Shown in pieces: positions 16,321 to 25,513 of a stretch of DNA of 64,000 bases (position 1 is the stretch's first letter; each line of letters starts with the position of its first letter). The stretch is from Stenotrophomonas maltophilia R551-3 (GTDB lineage: Bacteria; Pseudomonadota; Gammaproteobacteria; Xanthomonadales; Xanthomonadaceae). The notes beneath the pieces were generated by a model. It was given only the letters and a program-made list of their open reading frames with translations, did not search any database and was not told where the DNA came from. A program made the translations under genes and the position numbers. The stretch spans positions 2,408,501 through 2,472,500 of the forward strand of contig NC_011071.1 in NCBI RefSeq assembly GCF_000020665.1, written 5' to 3'.

Positions 16321-17205
16321 GTGGCCGAGCTTTCGCCGTATGCGCTGCGGCTGGTGCTGTATGCCGTGTTGATGCTGCTGTTCGGGCGGATGCTGTTCGT
16401 CCGGCCCGGGCTGCCGCGCGGCGTCTCGCTGACGCTCACCGTGATCGCGTTGGTACTGGTCATCACCGACGCGGTGACCCGGTTGTCCGGCGTGCTTGGC
16501 GTATCGCCGGCCGACATCGACGGCGAGACCGCGCGCTGGTTTCTTGCCGGTACGCCGGTGGGTGAAGCGGGCCTGCTGCGCATCCTGGCCGTACTGGCAA
16601 TGTTGCCACTGCTGGCCATCAACCGCCCCGTACAGGGCCTGCGCCGCCTCGCACTGCTGGCACTGTCTGCCAGCGCATTGGCCAGCCTTTCCTGGAATGG
16701 CCATGCCGCCGCCGGCGACGGGCTCGGCGGCACGCTTCGGCTCGGCGCCGGCATGCTGCATCTGCTGGCCGCCGGCGCCTGGGTCGGGGCGATCGCCGCC
16801 ATCCTGCAGCTGGCGCTGCGACCGCAGGGCCTGCGTCTGCGCGAACGCACCCGCGAGCTGTGGCAGGCCGCGCACAGCTTCGCTGTGCCCGGCACAATCA
16901 TCGTCGCCCTGCTGGCGATGACCGGCACCTATACCTATGTCGATCTCGGCGGCTCGCTGCACACCCTGGCCGAAACCGCACATGGGCGCTGGCTGCTGCT
17001 CAAACTGGCCCTGGTCGGCGGCATGCTTGGGCTGGCCGCGCTGCATCGCTGGCGGCTGGTGCCGGCGCTGGCGGTTTCCATCCGCGGAGGCTGGCAACCC
17101 AGGCCACTGCGTTCGCTGCGCCACAGCCTGGCCTGCGAAGCGGTGCTGGCGCTGCTGGTGCTGGCCTGTGTAGCGGTACTCGGCACCCTGGACCCGGTGG
17201 CATGA
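16321..17205 (+). CDS. copD: CopD copper-transport membrane protein
   Basis: A 294-residue polytopic protein with about eight helices and a GTG start 10 bp after copC. His and Met residues in the helices (SWNGHAAAGDG, GAGMLHLLAAGAWVGA, AAHSFAVPGTI) match the CopD family, which carries copper across the inner membrane together with CopC. It is followed after 45 bp by the response-regulator gene, so copC-copD-regulator-sensor is probably one transcription unit. Confidence 0.92.
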   Translation: MAELSPYALRLVLYAVLMLLFGRMLFVRPGLPRGVSLTLTVIALVLVITDAVTRLSGVLGVSPADIDGETARWFLAGTPVGEAGLLRILAVLAMLPLLAINRPVQGLRRLALLALSASALASLSWNGHAAAGDGLGGTLRLGAGMLHLLAAGAWVGAIAAILQLALRPQGLRLRERTRELWQAAHSFAVPGTIIVALLAMTGTYTYVDLGGSLHTLAETAHGRWLLLKLALVGGMLGLAALHRWRLVPALAVSIRGGWQPRPLRSLRHSLACEAVLALLVLACVAVLGTLDPVA

Positions 17206-17250
17206 ACCACCGCTGCCGACCCACCCGCAAGCTGCGATGATGGCCGCATC

Positions 17251-17949
17251 ATGAAACTGCTGATCGTCGAAGACGAACCCAAGACCGGCAACTACCTGCG
17301 CCAGGGCCTGATCGAGGCCGGCTATGTGGTCGACCTCGCCAGCAACGGCATCGACGGCCTGCATCTGGCCGAGAGTGGCGAGTACCAGCTGGTCATCCTC
17401 GATGTGATGCTGCCCGGCCTGGATGGCTGGACCGTGCTGTCGCGGCTGCGTGGAGCCGGCTGGCCGCTGCCGGTGCTGTTCCTGACCGCGCGCAGCAGCA
17501 TCGCCGACCGCGTGCAGGGCCTGGAGCTGGGCGCCGATGACTACCTGGCCAAGCCCTTCGCTTTCGCCGAGCTGCTGGCGCGCGTGCGCACGCTGCTGCG
17601 CCGCGGCCAGGCGGTGCCGCAGGTTGAACGCATCGTCATTGCCGACCTGGTGGTGGATACCCAGCGCCGCCGGGTGGAGCGTGGCGGCCAGCGCATCGCG
17701 CTCAGCCAGAAGGAGTACACCCTGCTGGAGCTGCTGGCACGCCGCCGTGGCGAAGTGCTGCCGCGCTCGCTGATCGCCTCGCAGGTGTGGGACATGAACT
17801 TCGACAGCGACACCAATGTCATCGATGTGGCGATCCGCCGCCTGCGCGCCAAGATCGACGATGATTTCGCCGACAAGCTGATCATTACCGTGCGCGGCAT
17901 GGGCTATGTACTGGAGGCGCCGGACGACGGCGCCGCGCGCAACGGATGA
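17251..17949 (+). CDS. OmpR-family heavy-metal response regulator (CopR/CusR type)
   Basis: A 232-residue regulator. The receiver domain (1-~115) has acidic residues EDE near the N-terminus, phospho-acceptor Asp51 (VILDVMLPG) and the Lys of LAKPF. The winged-helix DNA-binding domain occupies ~130-222 ([18 protein letters not shown]). The [19 protein letters not shown] start is typical of CopR/CusR/IrlR metal regulators. It overlaps the sensor gene by 4 bp. Its likely target is the inverted repeat at 15844-15865 upstream of copC. Confidence 0.92.
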   Translation: MKLLIVEDEPKTGNYLRQGLIEAGYVVDLASNGIDGLHLAESGEYQLVILDVMLPGLDGWTVLSRLRGAGWPLPVLFLTARSSIADRVQGLELGADDYLAKPFAFAELLARVRTLLRRGQAVPQVERIVIADLVVDTQRRRVERGGQRIALSQKEYTLLELLARRRGEVLPRSLIASQVWDMNFDSDTNVIDVAIRRLRAKIDDDFADKLIITVRGMGYVLEAPDDGAARNG

Positions 17950-19313
17950 GCCTGCGCCGCTCCATCGCGGTGCGGCTGACGCTGCTGTTCGCCACCGTGG
18001 CCACGCTGGTGCTGGCGGCACTGGGCGTGGCGATCTATGTCAGTGCCCGTCACGATCTGGTCGCACAGGATTTCACCGAGCTGGAGAACAAGGTCGCGTT
18101 GATCAGCGACCTGGCCGGCAATGGGCCTGCGTCCGTTCGCTGGCAGCGACTGGCAGAGGCGCTGAGCCACCATCCGGATATCGCCTTCCATATCGTTGAT
18201 GGAGACGGCACCGTGCTGTTTTCCACCGCGCCAGCGCTGCTGCGCGAACACGCACGCAGCCAGCCTGTCGACAGTGCCTTCCGTCGGCACGACTGGATCC
18301 TTGCCGACGGAACGTGCATGCATGCACTGCACCTGCGCCAGACCCTGGCCGACGGCAGCCAGCTGCTGATCCTGCTGGCCATTGATGACGCCCGCCATGC
18401 AGACTTCCTGCAGCGCTTCCGCCACCTGCTGGCGATCGCCATCATCGGTGCCGCCGTGGCCAGCAGCCTGCTGGGTGGCTATGTGGTGCGGCGAACGCTG
18501 CGGCCGCTGCGGACGCTGGCCGATGAAGCCCGTCAGATCACCGCAGGGCGCCTGCAACGGCGGTTGAACGCGCGCAGCGCGCCGGCCGAGCTGGAACAGC
18601 TGGCGCAGACCCTCAACGGCATGCTGGCGCGATTACAGCAGGACTTCGCGCGCCTGACCGAATTCTCCGGTGATCTGGCCCACGAGCTGCGCACGCCGAT
18701 CACCAACATGCTGACCCAGGTACAGGTGGTGCTGGCCCACCCGCGCAGCAACGAGGCCTACCGTGAGACGCTGGCCTCGTGCGCCGAAGAACTGCAGCAG
18801 TTGGCGCAGACCGTGGGTGACCTGCTGTATCTGGCGCAGGCCGAGGCGCCGGGCGCACTGCCTTCGCGCGAGCCGGTGGCGCTGGATGCGGTGGTGGATT
18901 CGCTGCTGGAGTTCTATGGGCTGCTGGCCGAGGACCGGCAATTGGCCCTGCGCCGCGACGGCGACGTGCGCGTGGAAGGCAACCGGCTGATGCTGCATCG
19001 GGCAATCGCCAACCTGTTGTCCAATGCGTTGAAGCATGCGGTGCCAGGAAGCGAAGTGGTCGTGCGGCTTTCCGGGATTGATGGCGTGTGCCGGATCAGC
19101 GTGCACAACAGAGGCACGCCGATTGCCGCCGAAGCCCTGCCGCGCCTGTTTGACCGTTTCTACCGGGGCGAGCGAGGCCGCCATGAAGGCGTCGGGCTGG
19201 GTCTGGCGATTACCCGTGCCATCGTGCAGGCGCATGGCGGCAGCGTGAGCGTTGCGTCGGACGAAACCGGCACTGTGTTCGAACTGGTGTTGCCAAGCGC
19301 TGCCACCTGGTAG
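17946..19313 (+). CDS. Heavy-metal sensor histidine kinase (CopS/CusS type)
   Basis: A 455-residue kinase: TM1 ~8-32, periplasmic sensor ~33-155, TM2 ~158-180, HAMP ~180-235, HisKA with His246 ([13 protein letters not shown]), and HATPase with the N box ([15 protein letters not shown]) and GVGLGLAI. Layout and motifs fit the heavy-metal sensor family. It overlaps the response-regulator gene (ATGA). The periplasmic loop is expected to sense copper. Its TAG stop is contributed by the GTAG end of the SMAG pair that follows. Confidence 0.92.
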   Translation: MSLRRSIAVRLTLLFATVATLVLAALGVAIYVSARHDLVAQDFTELENKVALISDLAGNGPASVRWQRLAEALSHHPDIAFHIVDGDGTVLFSTAPALLREHARSQPVDSAFRRHDWILADGTCMHALHLRQTLADGSQLLILLAIDDARHADFLQRFRHLLAIAIIGAAVASSLLGGYVVRRTLRPLRTLADEARQITAGRLQRRLNARSAPAELEQLAQTLNGMLARLQQDFARLTEFSGDLAHELRTPITNMLTQVQVVLAHPRSNEAYRETLASCAEELQQLAQTVGDLLYLAQAEAPGALPSREPVALDAVVDSLLEFYGLLAEDRQLALRRDGDVRVEGNRLMLHRAIANLLSNALKHAVPGSEVVVRLSGIDGVCRISVHNRGTPIAAEALPRLFDRFYRGERGRHEGVGLGLAITRAIVQAHGGSVSVASDETGTVFELVLPSAATW

Positions 19314-19382
19314 TGCCGGCCGCTGGCCGGCAGCCCATGCACACCCGGCGTATTGCAGTTGCCGGCCAGCGGCCGGCACTAC
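19310..19382. repeat. SMAG pair supplying stop codons to both convergent genes
   Basis: GTAG at 19310-19313 with a TGCCGGCCGCTGGCCGGCA hairpin, and the inverted copy ending in CTAC at 19379-19382. TAG 19311-19313 ends the sensor kinase; CTA 19379-19381 is the TAG of the opposing LysR gene. The element fills the whole intergenic gap. Confidence 0.9.
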
Positions 19383-20272
19383 CCCATTTGGTCGAACACC
19401 GCGGCCACCCAATCGATGAACACCCGCAGCCGCGGCGACGGCGTGCGGTTGCGCGGGTAGACCAGGCTCAACGGGCTCGGCGTCGGCGGTGCGTCCGGCA
19501 ACAGCTCGACCAGCTGCCCGCGCGCAATGTAAGGGTTCATCCGGTAGCGCGGCGCCTGGATGATGCCCAGCCCTGCCAGCGCGGCACCGAGGAAGGCATC
19601 GGCGCCGGAAACCCTCACCCGCGCGGGCAGCGGGACATAGCGGATCTGGCCAGTCTGCTGGAACTCCAGTGGTATCAGCTGGCCGGTGGCACTTGAGCGG
19701 TAACCGACCATCTGGTGGCCGTCCTGCAGGGCATCGATGCTGCCCGGCACGCCTCTGGCCTGCACGTAGCTTGGCGAGGCCACCGTGACCTCGCGCAGCA
19801 TCGTCAACCGGCGCGCCGCCAGATCGCTGTCGGCCAGCGTCCCCACCCGCATCGCCGCATCCACGCCTTCGCGCAGAAGATCGACATAGCGATCGCCCTC
19901 GTTGACCTCCAGTTCGATCTCAGGGTAGCGCTGCAGAAAGTCCGGAAGGTGCGGAAACAGCAGGTGCCGGCCCAGCGTGCCATGCACTTCAATCCGCAGC
20001 GGGCCGCGTGGTGGCACGTCACGGAACGCGGCTTCAGCGTCGTCCATGTCGGCGATCAGGCGCAGGCAACGGCCATAGAAGGCCTCGCCTTCCAGGGTCG
20101 GCACCACCAGCCGCGTGGTCCGGTGCAGCAGGCGCACGCCCAGCCGATTCTCCAGCGCCTTGATCGCATCGGTCACCGTGGCCCGCGGCAGGCCGAGGTC
20201 CTCGGAGGCACGGGTGAAGCTGCGGCGCTCGACGATACGGACGAAGGCGCGCATGGCCGTGAAACGGTCCAT
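19379..20272 (-). CDS. LysR-family transcriptional regulator
   Basis: A 297-residue LysR regulator. The HTH occupies ~1-60 (FVRIVERRSFTRASEDLGLPRATVTDAIKALENRLG as the family pattern), and the effector domain ~90-290. It is divergent from the SDR gene starting at 20379 (~106-bp gap), the common LysR-target layout, so it probably controls that reductase. The stop codon lies in a SMAG repeat. Confidence 0.92.
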   Translation of the reverse strand: MDRFTAMRAFVRIVERRSFTRASEDLGLPRATVTDAIKALENRLGVRLLHRTTRLVVPTLEGEAFYGRCLRLIADMDDAEAAFRDVPPRGPLRIEVHGTLGRHLLFPHLPDFLQRYPEIELEVNEGDRYVDLLREGVDAAMRVGTLADSDLAARRLTMLREVTVASPSYVQARGVPGSIDALQDGHQMVGYRSSATGQLIPLEFQQTGQIRYVPLPARVRVSGADAFLGAALAGLGIIQAPRYRMNPYIARGQLVELLPDAPPTPSPLSLVYPRNRTPSPRLRVFIDWVAAVFDQMG

Positions 20273-20378
20273 TGTTCGGCTACCCGGATGATGTTGGCGG
20301 ATTATGCATGATTATCCGGACTGATGAGATGGCGAAGATGGCACTGCGCCAGTCCGGCGCGCCCTGCTGGAACCGACC

Positions 20379-21122
20379 ATGCCCACCTCCTCCACCCGCC
20401 GTGTCGCCCTGGTCACCGGTGGTTCCCGTGGCATCGGCGCTGCCATTTCGCGCCGCCTCGCCGCCAACGGCCATGCCGTGGCGATCAACTACGCCGGCCG
20501 CCGCGATGATGCCGAGGCACTGGCCGCCGAACTCACGGCCACTGGTGCGCAGGCCATCGCGCTGCAGGCCGATGTGGCCGACCCGCAGGCGGTGCGCCAA
20601 CTGTTCGACGCCATCGAAGCCCGCTTCGGCGGCATCGACGTAGTGGTGAACAGTGCTGGCGTACTGCAGCTGGCGACGCTGGCCGACAGTGACGACGCAC
20701 TGTTCGAACGGGTCATCGGCATCAACCTGAAGGGCGCCTTCAACGTGCTGCGCGAGAGCGCGCGCCGGGTGCGTGACGGCGGCCGCCTGATCAGCCTGTC
20801 CACCAGCGTGGTCGGCATCAAGCTGGAGAACTACAGCGTGTATGCCGCCAGCAAGGCGGCGGTGGAGACGCTGGGCGCGATCCTCAGCAAGGAGCTGCGC
20901 GGGCGCAACATCACCGTGAACGCCGTGGCGCCCGGCCCGACTGCCACCGACCTGTTCCTGGATGGCAAGGCACCGGAGCTGATCGAGCGGCTGGCAAAGA
21001 TGAATCCCCTGGAGCGACTGGGCACGCCGGAGGACATCGCCGGAGCGGTGGCCTTCCTGGCCGGTGCCGATGGCGGGTGGATCAACGGCCAGGTGCTGCG
21101 CGCCAATGGCGGGATGGTGTAA
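20379..21122 (+). CDS. Short-chain dehydrogenase/reductase
   Basis: A 247-residue classical SDR. The cofactor motif is TGGSRGIG (residues ~13-20), followed by the structural NSAG motif (~89-92), the catalytic Ser in SLSTS, and the YAASK pair (Tyr-X3-Lys near 150). The Rossmann start and Arg-rich second strand (NYAGRR) suggest NADP(H). The C-terminus WINGQVLRANGGMV is typical of FabG-like enzymes, but the substrate is unknown. The divergent LysR gene suggests inducible expression. Confidence 0.92.
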   Translation: MPTSSTRRVALVTGGSRGIGAAISRRLAANGHAVAINYAGRRDDAEALAAELTATGAQAIALQADVADPQAVRQLFDAIEARFGGIDVVVNSAGVLQLATLADSDDALFERVIGINLKGAFNVLRESARRVRDGGRLISLSTSVVGIKLENYSVYAASKAAVETLGAILSKELRGRNITVNAVAPGPTATDLFLDGKAPELIERLAKMNPLERLGTPEDIAGAVAFLAGADGGWINGQVLRANGGMV

Positions 21123-21133
21123 CTGCGCGGACG

Positions 21134-21260
21134 GCATCCACGCATGGCGTGGATCTACTGATCGCATCTACGCGTGGCGCGGAGACTCGGTAGAGCCGAG
21201 CCCATGCTCGGCTGCTCTTCACGCAAAGGCCAGAAGCAGCCGAGCATGGCTCGGCTCTAC
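21134..21260. repeat. SMAG repeats: single copy plus inverted pair
   Basis: A hairpin CATCCACGC/GCGTGGATCTAC occupies 21134-21158, and a GTAG...CTAC pair with AGCCGAGC/GCTCGGCT arms occupies 21190-21260. They separate the SDR gene from the convergent czcA. Confidence 0.85.
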
Positions 21261-21266
21261 ACGTCG

Positions 21267-24200
21267 TCAGCCGGCGCGGGCCTCGCGACGCCGGTGCACC
21301 CAGTAGTACAGCGTGGGCAGTACCAGCAGGGTCAGCAGCATCGCTGACAGCAGGCCGCCGATCACCACCACCGCCAGCGGCTTCTGGGTCTCGGCACCGA
21401 TCGCATGCGAGGTCGCCATCGGCAGCAGGCCGAACATCGCCAGCAGCGCGGTCATCAGCACCGTGCGCAGGCGCTGCAGCGAGCCCTGCACCACCGACTG
21501 CAGCAGGTCCATGCCCTGCTCGCGCAGCTGGGCGAAGCGACTGAGCATCACTACCCCGTTCAGCACCGCTTGTCCGAACAACGCAATGAATCCGATCGCC
21601 GCCGACACCGACAGTGGAATGCCGGTCAACCACAGGGCCAGGATGCCGCCGATCATCGCCAGTGGCACGTTGGCCAGGATCAGTGCGGCGCTGCTGATGT
21701 CCTTGAAGGCATCGAACAGCAGCACGAAGATGAGCAGCACCGACAGCGGGATGACCCAGCCCAGCCGTTTCATCGCGCGCTGCTGGTTCTCGAACTCGCC
21801 GGACCATTCCAGCCGGTAGCCTTCCGGCAGCTGCACGCTGGCATCCACGCGCTTGCGCATGTCTGCCACCACGCTGCCCATGTCACGGCCGGCGATGAAG
21901 ATGCTGACCGCCTTCACCCGCTGCGCGTTCTCGCGCGAGATGTTGATCGCGCCGCTGGCCATGCGGAAGTCGGCCACGTCGGACAGCGTCACCGTGTGGC
22001 CATCGCCGATACCCACTGGCACCGTACGCAGCCGTTGCAGGTCGCGGTCGGCATCGTCCAGGCGCAGCGTGATCGGGAACTTGCGATCGCCCTCCCACAG
22101 CTCGCCGACCTGGCGCCCGCCCAGCGCGGTCTCGATCACCTCGTCGATGTCGCGCACATTCAGGCCATAGTGGGCTGCACGGTCGCGGTCGATCTCGATC
22201 TGCAGCTGCGGCAACGAACCATCGCGGTCGATGAAGGCGCTCTCCACGCCCTCCACCCCGCGCACCTGGCCCAGGATGGCCTGTGCGTGCTGGTTGAGCA
22301 CATCCAGATCAGAGCCGCTGACCTTGATCACCACCTGGCCCTTGATCTGCGAGATGCTCTCCAGGATGTTGTCGCGCACCGGTTGCGAGATCGAGAACTC
22401 CGGCCCCGGAATGCGTTGCTCCAGGGTGCGCTGCAGGTCGCTGACCAGCTGCCGCTTGTCCACACCCTTCGGCCATTCCTTCTCCGGCTTCAACGCCACC
22501 AGTGCCTCGATCTGGTTGGCGCCCTTGGCATCGGAGCCGTCTTCCGGGCGCCCCAGCTTGGCCACCACCGTCGACACCTGCGGGAAGGTGCCGACCAGCT
22601 CGCGGATGCGCCGCGACTGCTGCTGCGCTTCGGCCAGGCTGGTGCTGGGATCGAGTGTGGCGGTCAGCCAGATCGACCCTTCGTCCAGCTCGGGCAGGAA
22701 CTCCGAGCCCAGGCGGGTACCCAGTGCCAACGTACCCACCAGCAACGCAACTGCGGTCAGCACCACCGCACGTGGCCGGGCCAGTGCGCGCTCCAGGATC
22801 GGCCGGTACCAGTCGGTCAGGCGGTCCATCAGCGGGTTGCCGTCGCGCATGCGGTCGCGCCGCAGCCACCAGTAGCAGAACAGCGGCACCACGGTCAGCG
22901 CCAGGATCAACGCACCGATCAGCGCAGAGGTCACCGAGTACGCCATCGGCGCGAACATGCGGCCTTCCTGGCGCTGCAGGGTGAAGATCGGGATGTGCGC
23001 GGCGATGATGATCAGCATCGAGAAGAACGTCGGTCGGCCCACTTCCGATGCGGCCGAAAGAATGGTCGAGAACCGCGTCTTCCGATCGGCCGTAGGTGGC
23101 AGCTTCGACAATCGCGAGACGATGTGCTCGGTGACGATCACCGCGCCATCGATGATGATGCCGAAGTCCATCGCACCCAAGGACAGCAGGTTGGCCGGCA
23201 CGCCCCACAGGTGCAGGCCGAGGAAGGTCGACAGCAGCGCCAGCGGCATCATCGCCGCCACGATCAGCGCGGCGCGGGCGTTGTACAGGAACAGCCACAG
23301 CACCAGGAACACCAGCACCGCACCTTCCAGCAGGTTGCGGAAGACCGTCTTCAGCGTGGTCGTGACCAGCCACGAGCGGTCATAGAACGGCTCGATGCTG
23401 ACCCCGGCCGGCAGCTGGTTCGCCTCGATCTCGGCGATGCGCGCATGCAGAGCGTCGAGCACGTCGGACGGATTCTCGCCCTTGCGCATCAGCACCATGC
23501 CGAACACCGCATCGTCATTGTCGTCCTGGCCGACCAGGCCCTGCCGTGGCAGGCCGGTATCGGCGATGCCGGCGAGGTCGCGCACCAGGATCGGCGTGCC
23601 CCCACGCTGCGCCACCACCACGTTGCCGATGTCGGCCGGCGAACGCATCAGGCCCACGCCGCGGATCAGGAACTGCTGCTGCCCGCGCTCCACGTAGCCG
23701 CCGCCGGCGTTGGAGCTGCCCTTTTCCAGTGCCTCGGCGAACTCGCCGAGGCTGATGCCGCGGTCACGCAGCTTGTCCAGGTCCGGCTTGACCTGGAAGG
23801 TGCGCGCGAAGCCACCGAAGCTGATCACATCGGCCACGCCCGGCACGGTGCGCAAGCTGCGCTCCATCGTCCATTCCTGGACGGTGCGCAGCTGGGTCGG
23901 CGTCATGTGCGGGCCCTTGAGCACGTAGCGGTAGATCTCGCCCACCGCAGAGCTCATCGCCTCCAGCTCCGGGGTCACCCCTTCTGGCAGCTCCACACCC
24001 TGCAAGCGCTCCAGCACCTGCTGGCGCGCGAAATAGTCGTCGGCCTTGTCGTCGAAGGTCAGGATGATCATCGACAGGCCGAACTGGGTATGCGAGAACA
24101 CCCGCACCGAATGCGGGATGCCGGACAGCGCCACTTCCAGCGGCATTGTCACTTCGCGCTCCACCTCTTCGGCGGCGCGGCCCGGGTGCAGCGACACCAC

Positions 24201-24344
24201 CGTTACCTGGGTGTCCGACACATCCGGGAAGGCTTCCACCGGCAGTACGCGGAACGCGGCAATGCCAGCGCCGATGAACAGCAGCAGTGCCAGCATCACC
24301 ATCAATGGCTGGCGCAGGCAGTAGGCAATCAGGCGATCGATCAT
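21267..24344 (-). CDS. czcA: CzcA-type heavy-metal RND efflux pump
   Basis: A 1025-residue HME-RND transporter of the inner membrane. TM4 carries the motif DFGIIIDGAVIVTEH with both Asp and the Glu, like the divalent-cation HME1/HME3 classes (CzcA, NccA) and unlike the monovalent CusA pattern. Two large periplasmic loops (~35-330 and ~560-860) are present. It starts by a 4-bp ATGA overlap with czcB. Expected role: proton-driven efflux of Zn/Co/Cd or Ni with CzcB and CzcC; the exact metal cannot be read from sequence. Confidence 0.93.
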   Translation of the reverse strand: MIDRLIAYCLRQPLMVMLALLLFIGAGIAAFRVLPVEAFPDVSDTQVTVVSLHPGRAAEEVEREVTMPLEVALSGIPHSVRVFSHTQFGLSMIILTFDDKADDYFARQQVLERLQGVELPEGVTPELEAMSSAVGEIYRYVLKGPHMTPTQLRTVQEWTMERSLRTVPGVADVISFGGFARTFQVKPDLDKLRDRGISLGEFAEALEKGSSNAGGGYVERGQQQFLIRGVGLMRSPADIGNVVVAQRGGTPILVRDLAGIADTGLPRQGLVGQDDNDDAVFGMVLMRKGENPSDVLDALHARIAEIEANQLPAGVSIEPFYDRSWLVTTTLKTVFRNLLEGAVLVFLVLWLFLYNARAALIVAAMMPLALLSTFLGLHLWGVPANLLSLGAMDFGIIIDGAVIVTEHIVSRLSKLPPTADRKTRFSTILSAASEVGRPTFFSMLIIIAAHIPIFTLQRQEGRMFAPMAYSVTSALIGALILALTVVPLFCYWWLRRDRMRDGNPLMDRLTDWYRPILERALARPRAVVLTAVALLVGTLALGTRLGSEFLPELDEGSIWLTATLDPSTSLAEAQQQSRRIRELVGTFPQVSTVVAKLGRPEDGSDAKGANQIEALVALKPEKEWPKGVDKRQLVSDLQRTLEQRIPGPEFSISQPVRDNILESISQIKGQVVIKVSGSDLDVLNQHAQAILGQVRGVEGVESAFIDRDGSLPQLQIEIDRDRAAHYGLNVRDIDEVIETALGGRQVGELWEGDRKFPITLRLDDADRDLQRLRTVPVGIGDGHTVTLSDVADFRMASGAINISRENAQRVKAVSIFIAGRDMGSVVADMRKRVDASVQLPEGYRLEWSGEFENQQRAMKRLGWVIPLSVLLIFVLLFDAFKDISSAALILANVPLAMIGGILALWLTGIPLSVSAAIGFIALFGQAVLNGVVMLSRFAQLREQGMDLLQSVVQGSLQRLRTVLMTALLAMFGLLPMATSHAIGAETQKPLAVVVIGGLLSAMLLTLLVLPTLYYWVHRRREARAG

Positions 24345-25513
24345 GGCGCAGCGTGCCCGCTACCGGTGCTGACGGCTGCCGGAGCGCTGTCGACCAGCTG
24401 CTGCAGCAGCAGGCCGCCTTCGACCACCACCCGGCTGCCGGCGGCGAGGCCCTCACGTACCCACAGCCGGCCGTCACCCAGCTCCTCCGCGTGCACGGCG
24501 CGACGCACGAAGCAGCCCTTGCCCTCTTCCACGAACACCACCTGCGTGCCGTCGATCAGCAGCACCGCGGCATCGGGCAATGAGACACCGCCCTCGGCCG
24601 GCAACGCCACCTGGGCACGCACGTACTGCCCGGCCTTGAAGGCGCGCGCGCGATTGTCCAGCTCGGCGCGTGCCTGCACCACACGGCGTTCGCTGTCGAC
24701 GAAGTCATCCACGTGCTGCAGGGTCGCCTGCAGTGGCTGTCCATCGGCGCCGGGCACGCTCACCTGCATGCCCGCCTTCAAGCGTCCGGCGAGGCTCTCA
24801 GGAACATCCAGCAACAGCCACAGGCGGTCCGGATCGCCGATCACTGCCAACGGCTGTTCACTGTCCGGGCTGACCGACATGCCCGGGCTCATCCGCCGCT
24901 CCACCAGCACGCCATCGATGGGCGCGCGCAGCGGCAGGCGCTGATCGACGCGCTGGCCGTTGCCATAGGCCTTGGCGAAGGCAGTCGTGCGCGCATGATC
25001 GGCCTGGCTGCCAGCGAAGTTGGCCTCGGCCTCGTCCAGTTCACGACCCGACGCCACTCCCGCCGCATGCAGTTCGCGGGTACGGTCCAGTTCCTTGCGT
25101 GCCTGCTGCAGCTCGGCGCGGCCACGCGCACCTTCAGCCTGGGCCTGGCCGAACTCGGGCGAGGTGATCCAGGCGATCACCTGGCCAGCCTTCACCTTCT
25201 GCCCCGGCTGTGCCTCGATGCGCGCCACCTGCCCCGGCAGCGGCGTGTGGAGTGCGCTGGAGCGCGTCTCATCCCAGACCACCCGGCCCGGCAACTGCAG
25301 GCTGGCGCTGGCGCCGGCACTCACCGCCTCGCTGCGCAGCACGTCCAGCTGGCGGCTGTCGGCGGGAAACTGGATCTGGCCGGCGCTGACCTGAGGCGCA
25401 TCCTCAAGATAGGATGCTGGCTCGCGACCGCAGCCGCCCAGCAGGGCCAGCGCCAGCAAGGCCGGCAGCACGGCGTGTCGCGCCTGCGGGCGATAAGTGA
25501 CGGTGGACTTCAT
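24341..25513 (-). CDS. czcB: CzcB-type periplasmic adaptor of the RND efflux system
   Basis: A 390-residue membrane-fusion protein. The signal/anchor at ~15-28 ends in a lipobox-like LLGGCG (Cys28). A barrel-sandwich hybrid domain, a coiled-coil hairpin (~125-175, ELQQARKELDRTRELHAAG) and a beta-barrel follow. Its start overlaps the czcC stop and its end overlaps czcA, each by 4 bp. It bridges CzcA and the outer-membrane channel. Confidence 0.92.
   Translation of the reverse strand: MKSTVTYRPQARHAVLPALLALALLGGCGREPASYLEDAPQVSAGQIQFPADSRQLDVLRSEAVSAGASASLQLPGRVVWDETRSSALHTPLPGQVARIEAQPGQKVKAGQVIAWITSPEFGQAQAEGARGRAELQQARKELDRTRELHAAGVASGRELDEAEANFAGSQADHARTTAFAKAYGNGQRVDQRLPLRAPIDGVLVERRMSPGMSVSPDSEQPLAVIGDPDRLWLLLDVPESLAGRLKAGMQVSVPGADGQPLQATLQHVDDFVDSERRVVQARAELDNRARAFKAGQYVRAQVALPAEGGVSLPDAAVLLIDGTQVVFVEEGKGCFVRRAVHAEELGDGRLWVREGLAAGSRVVVEGGLLLQQLVDSAPAAVSTGSGHAAP

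Noticed and set aside
21405-24944. 1179-codon plus-strand frame opposite czcA/czcB
   Set aside because: His/Gln/Arg-rich translation crossing the boundary of two real genes; a shadow.
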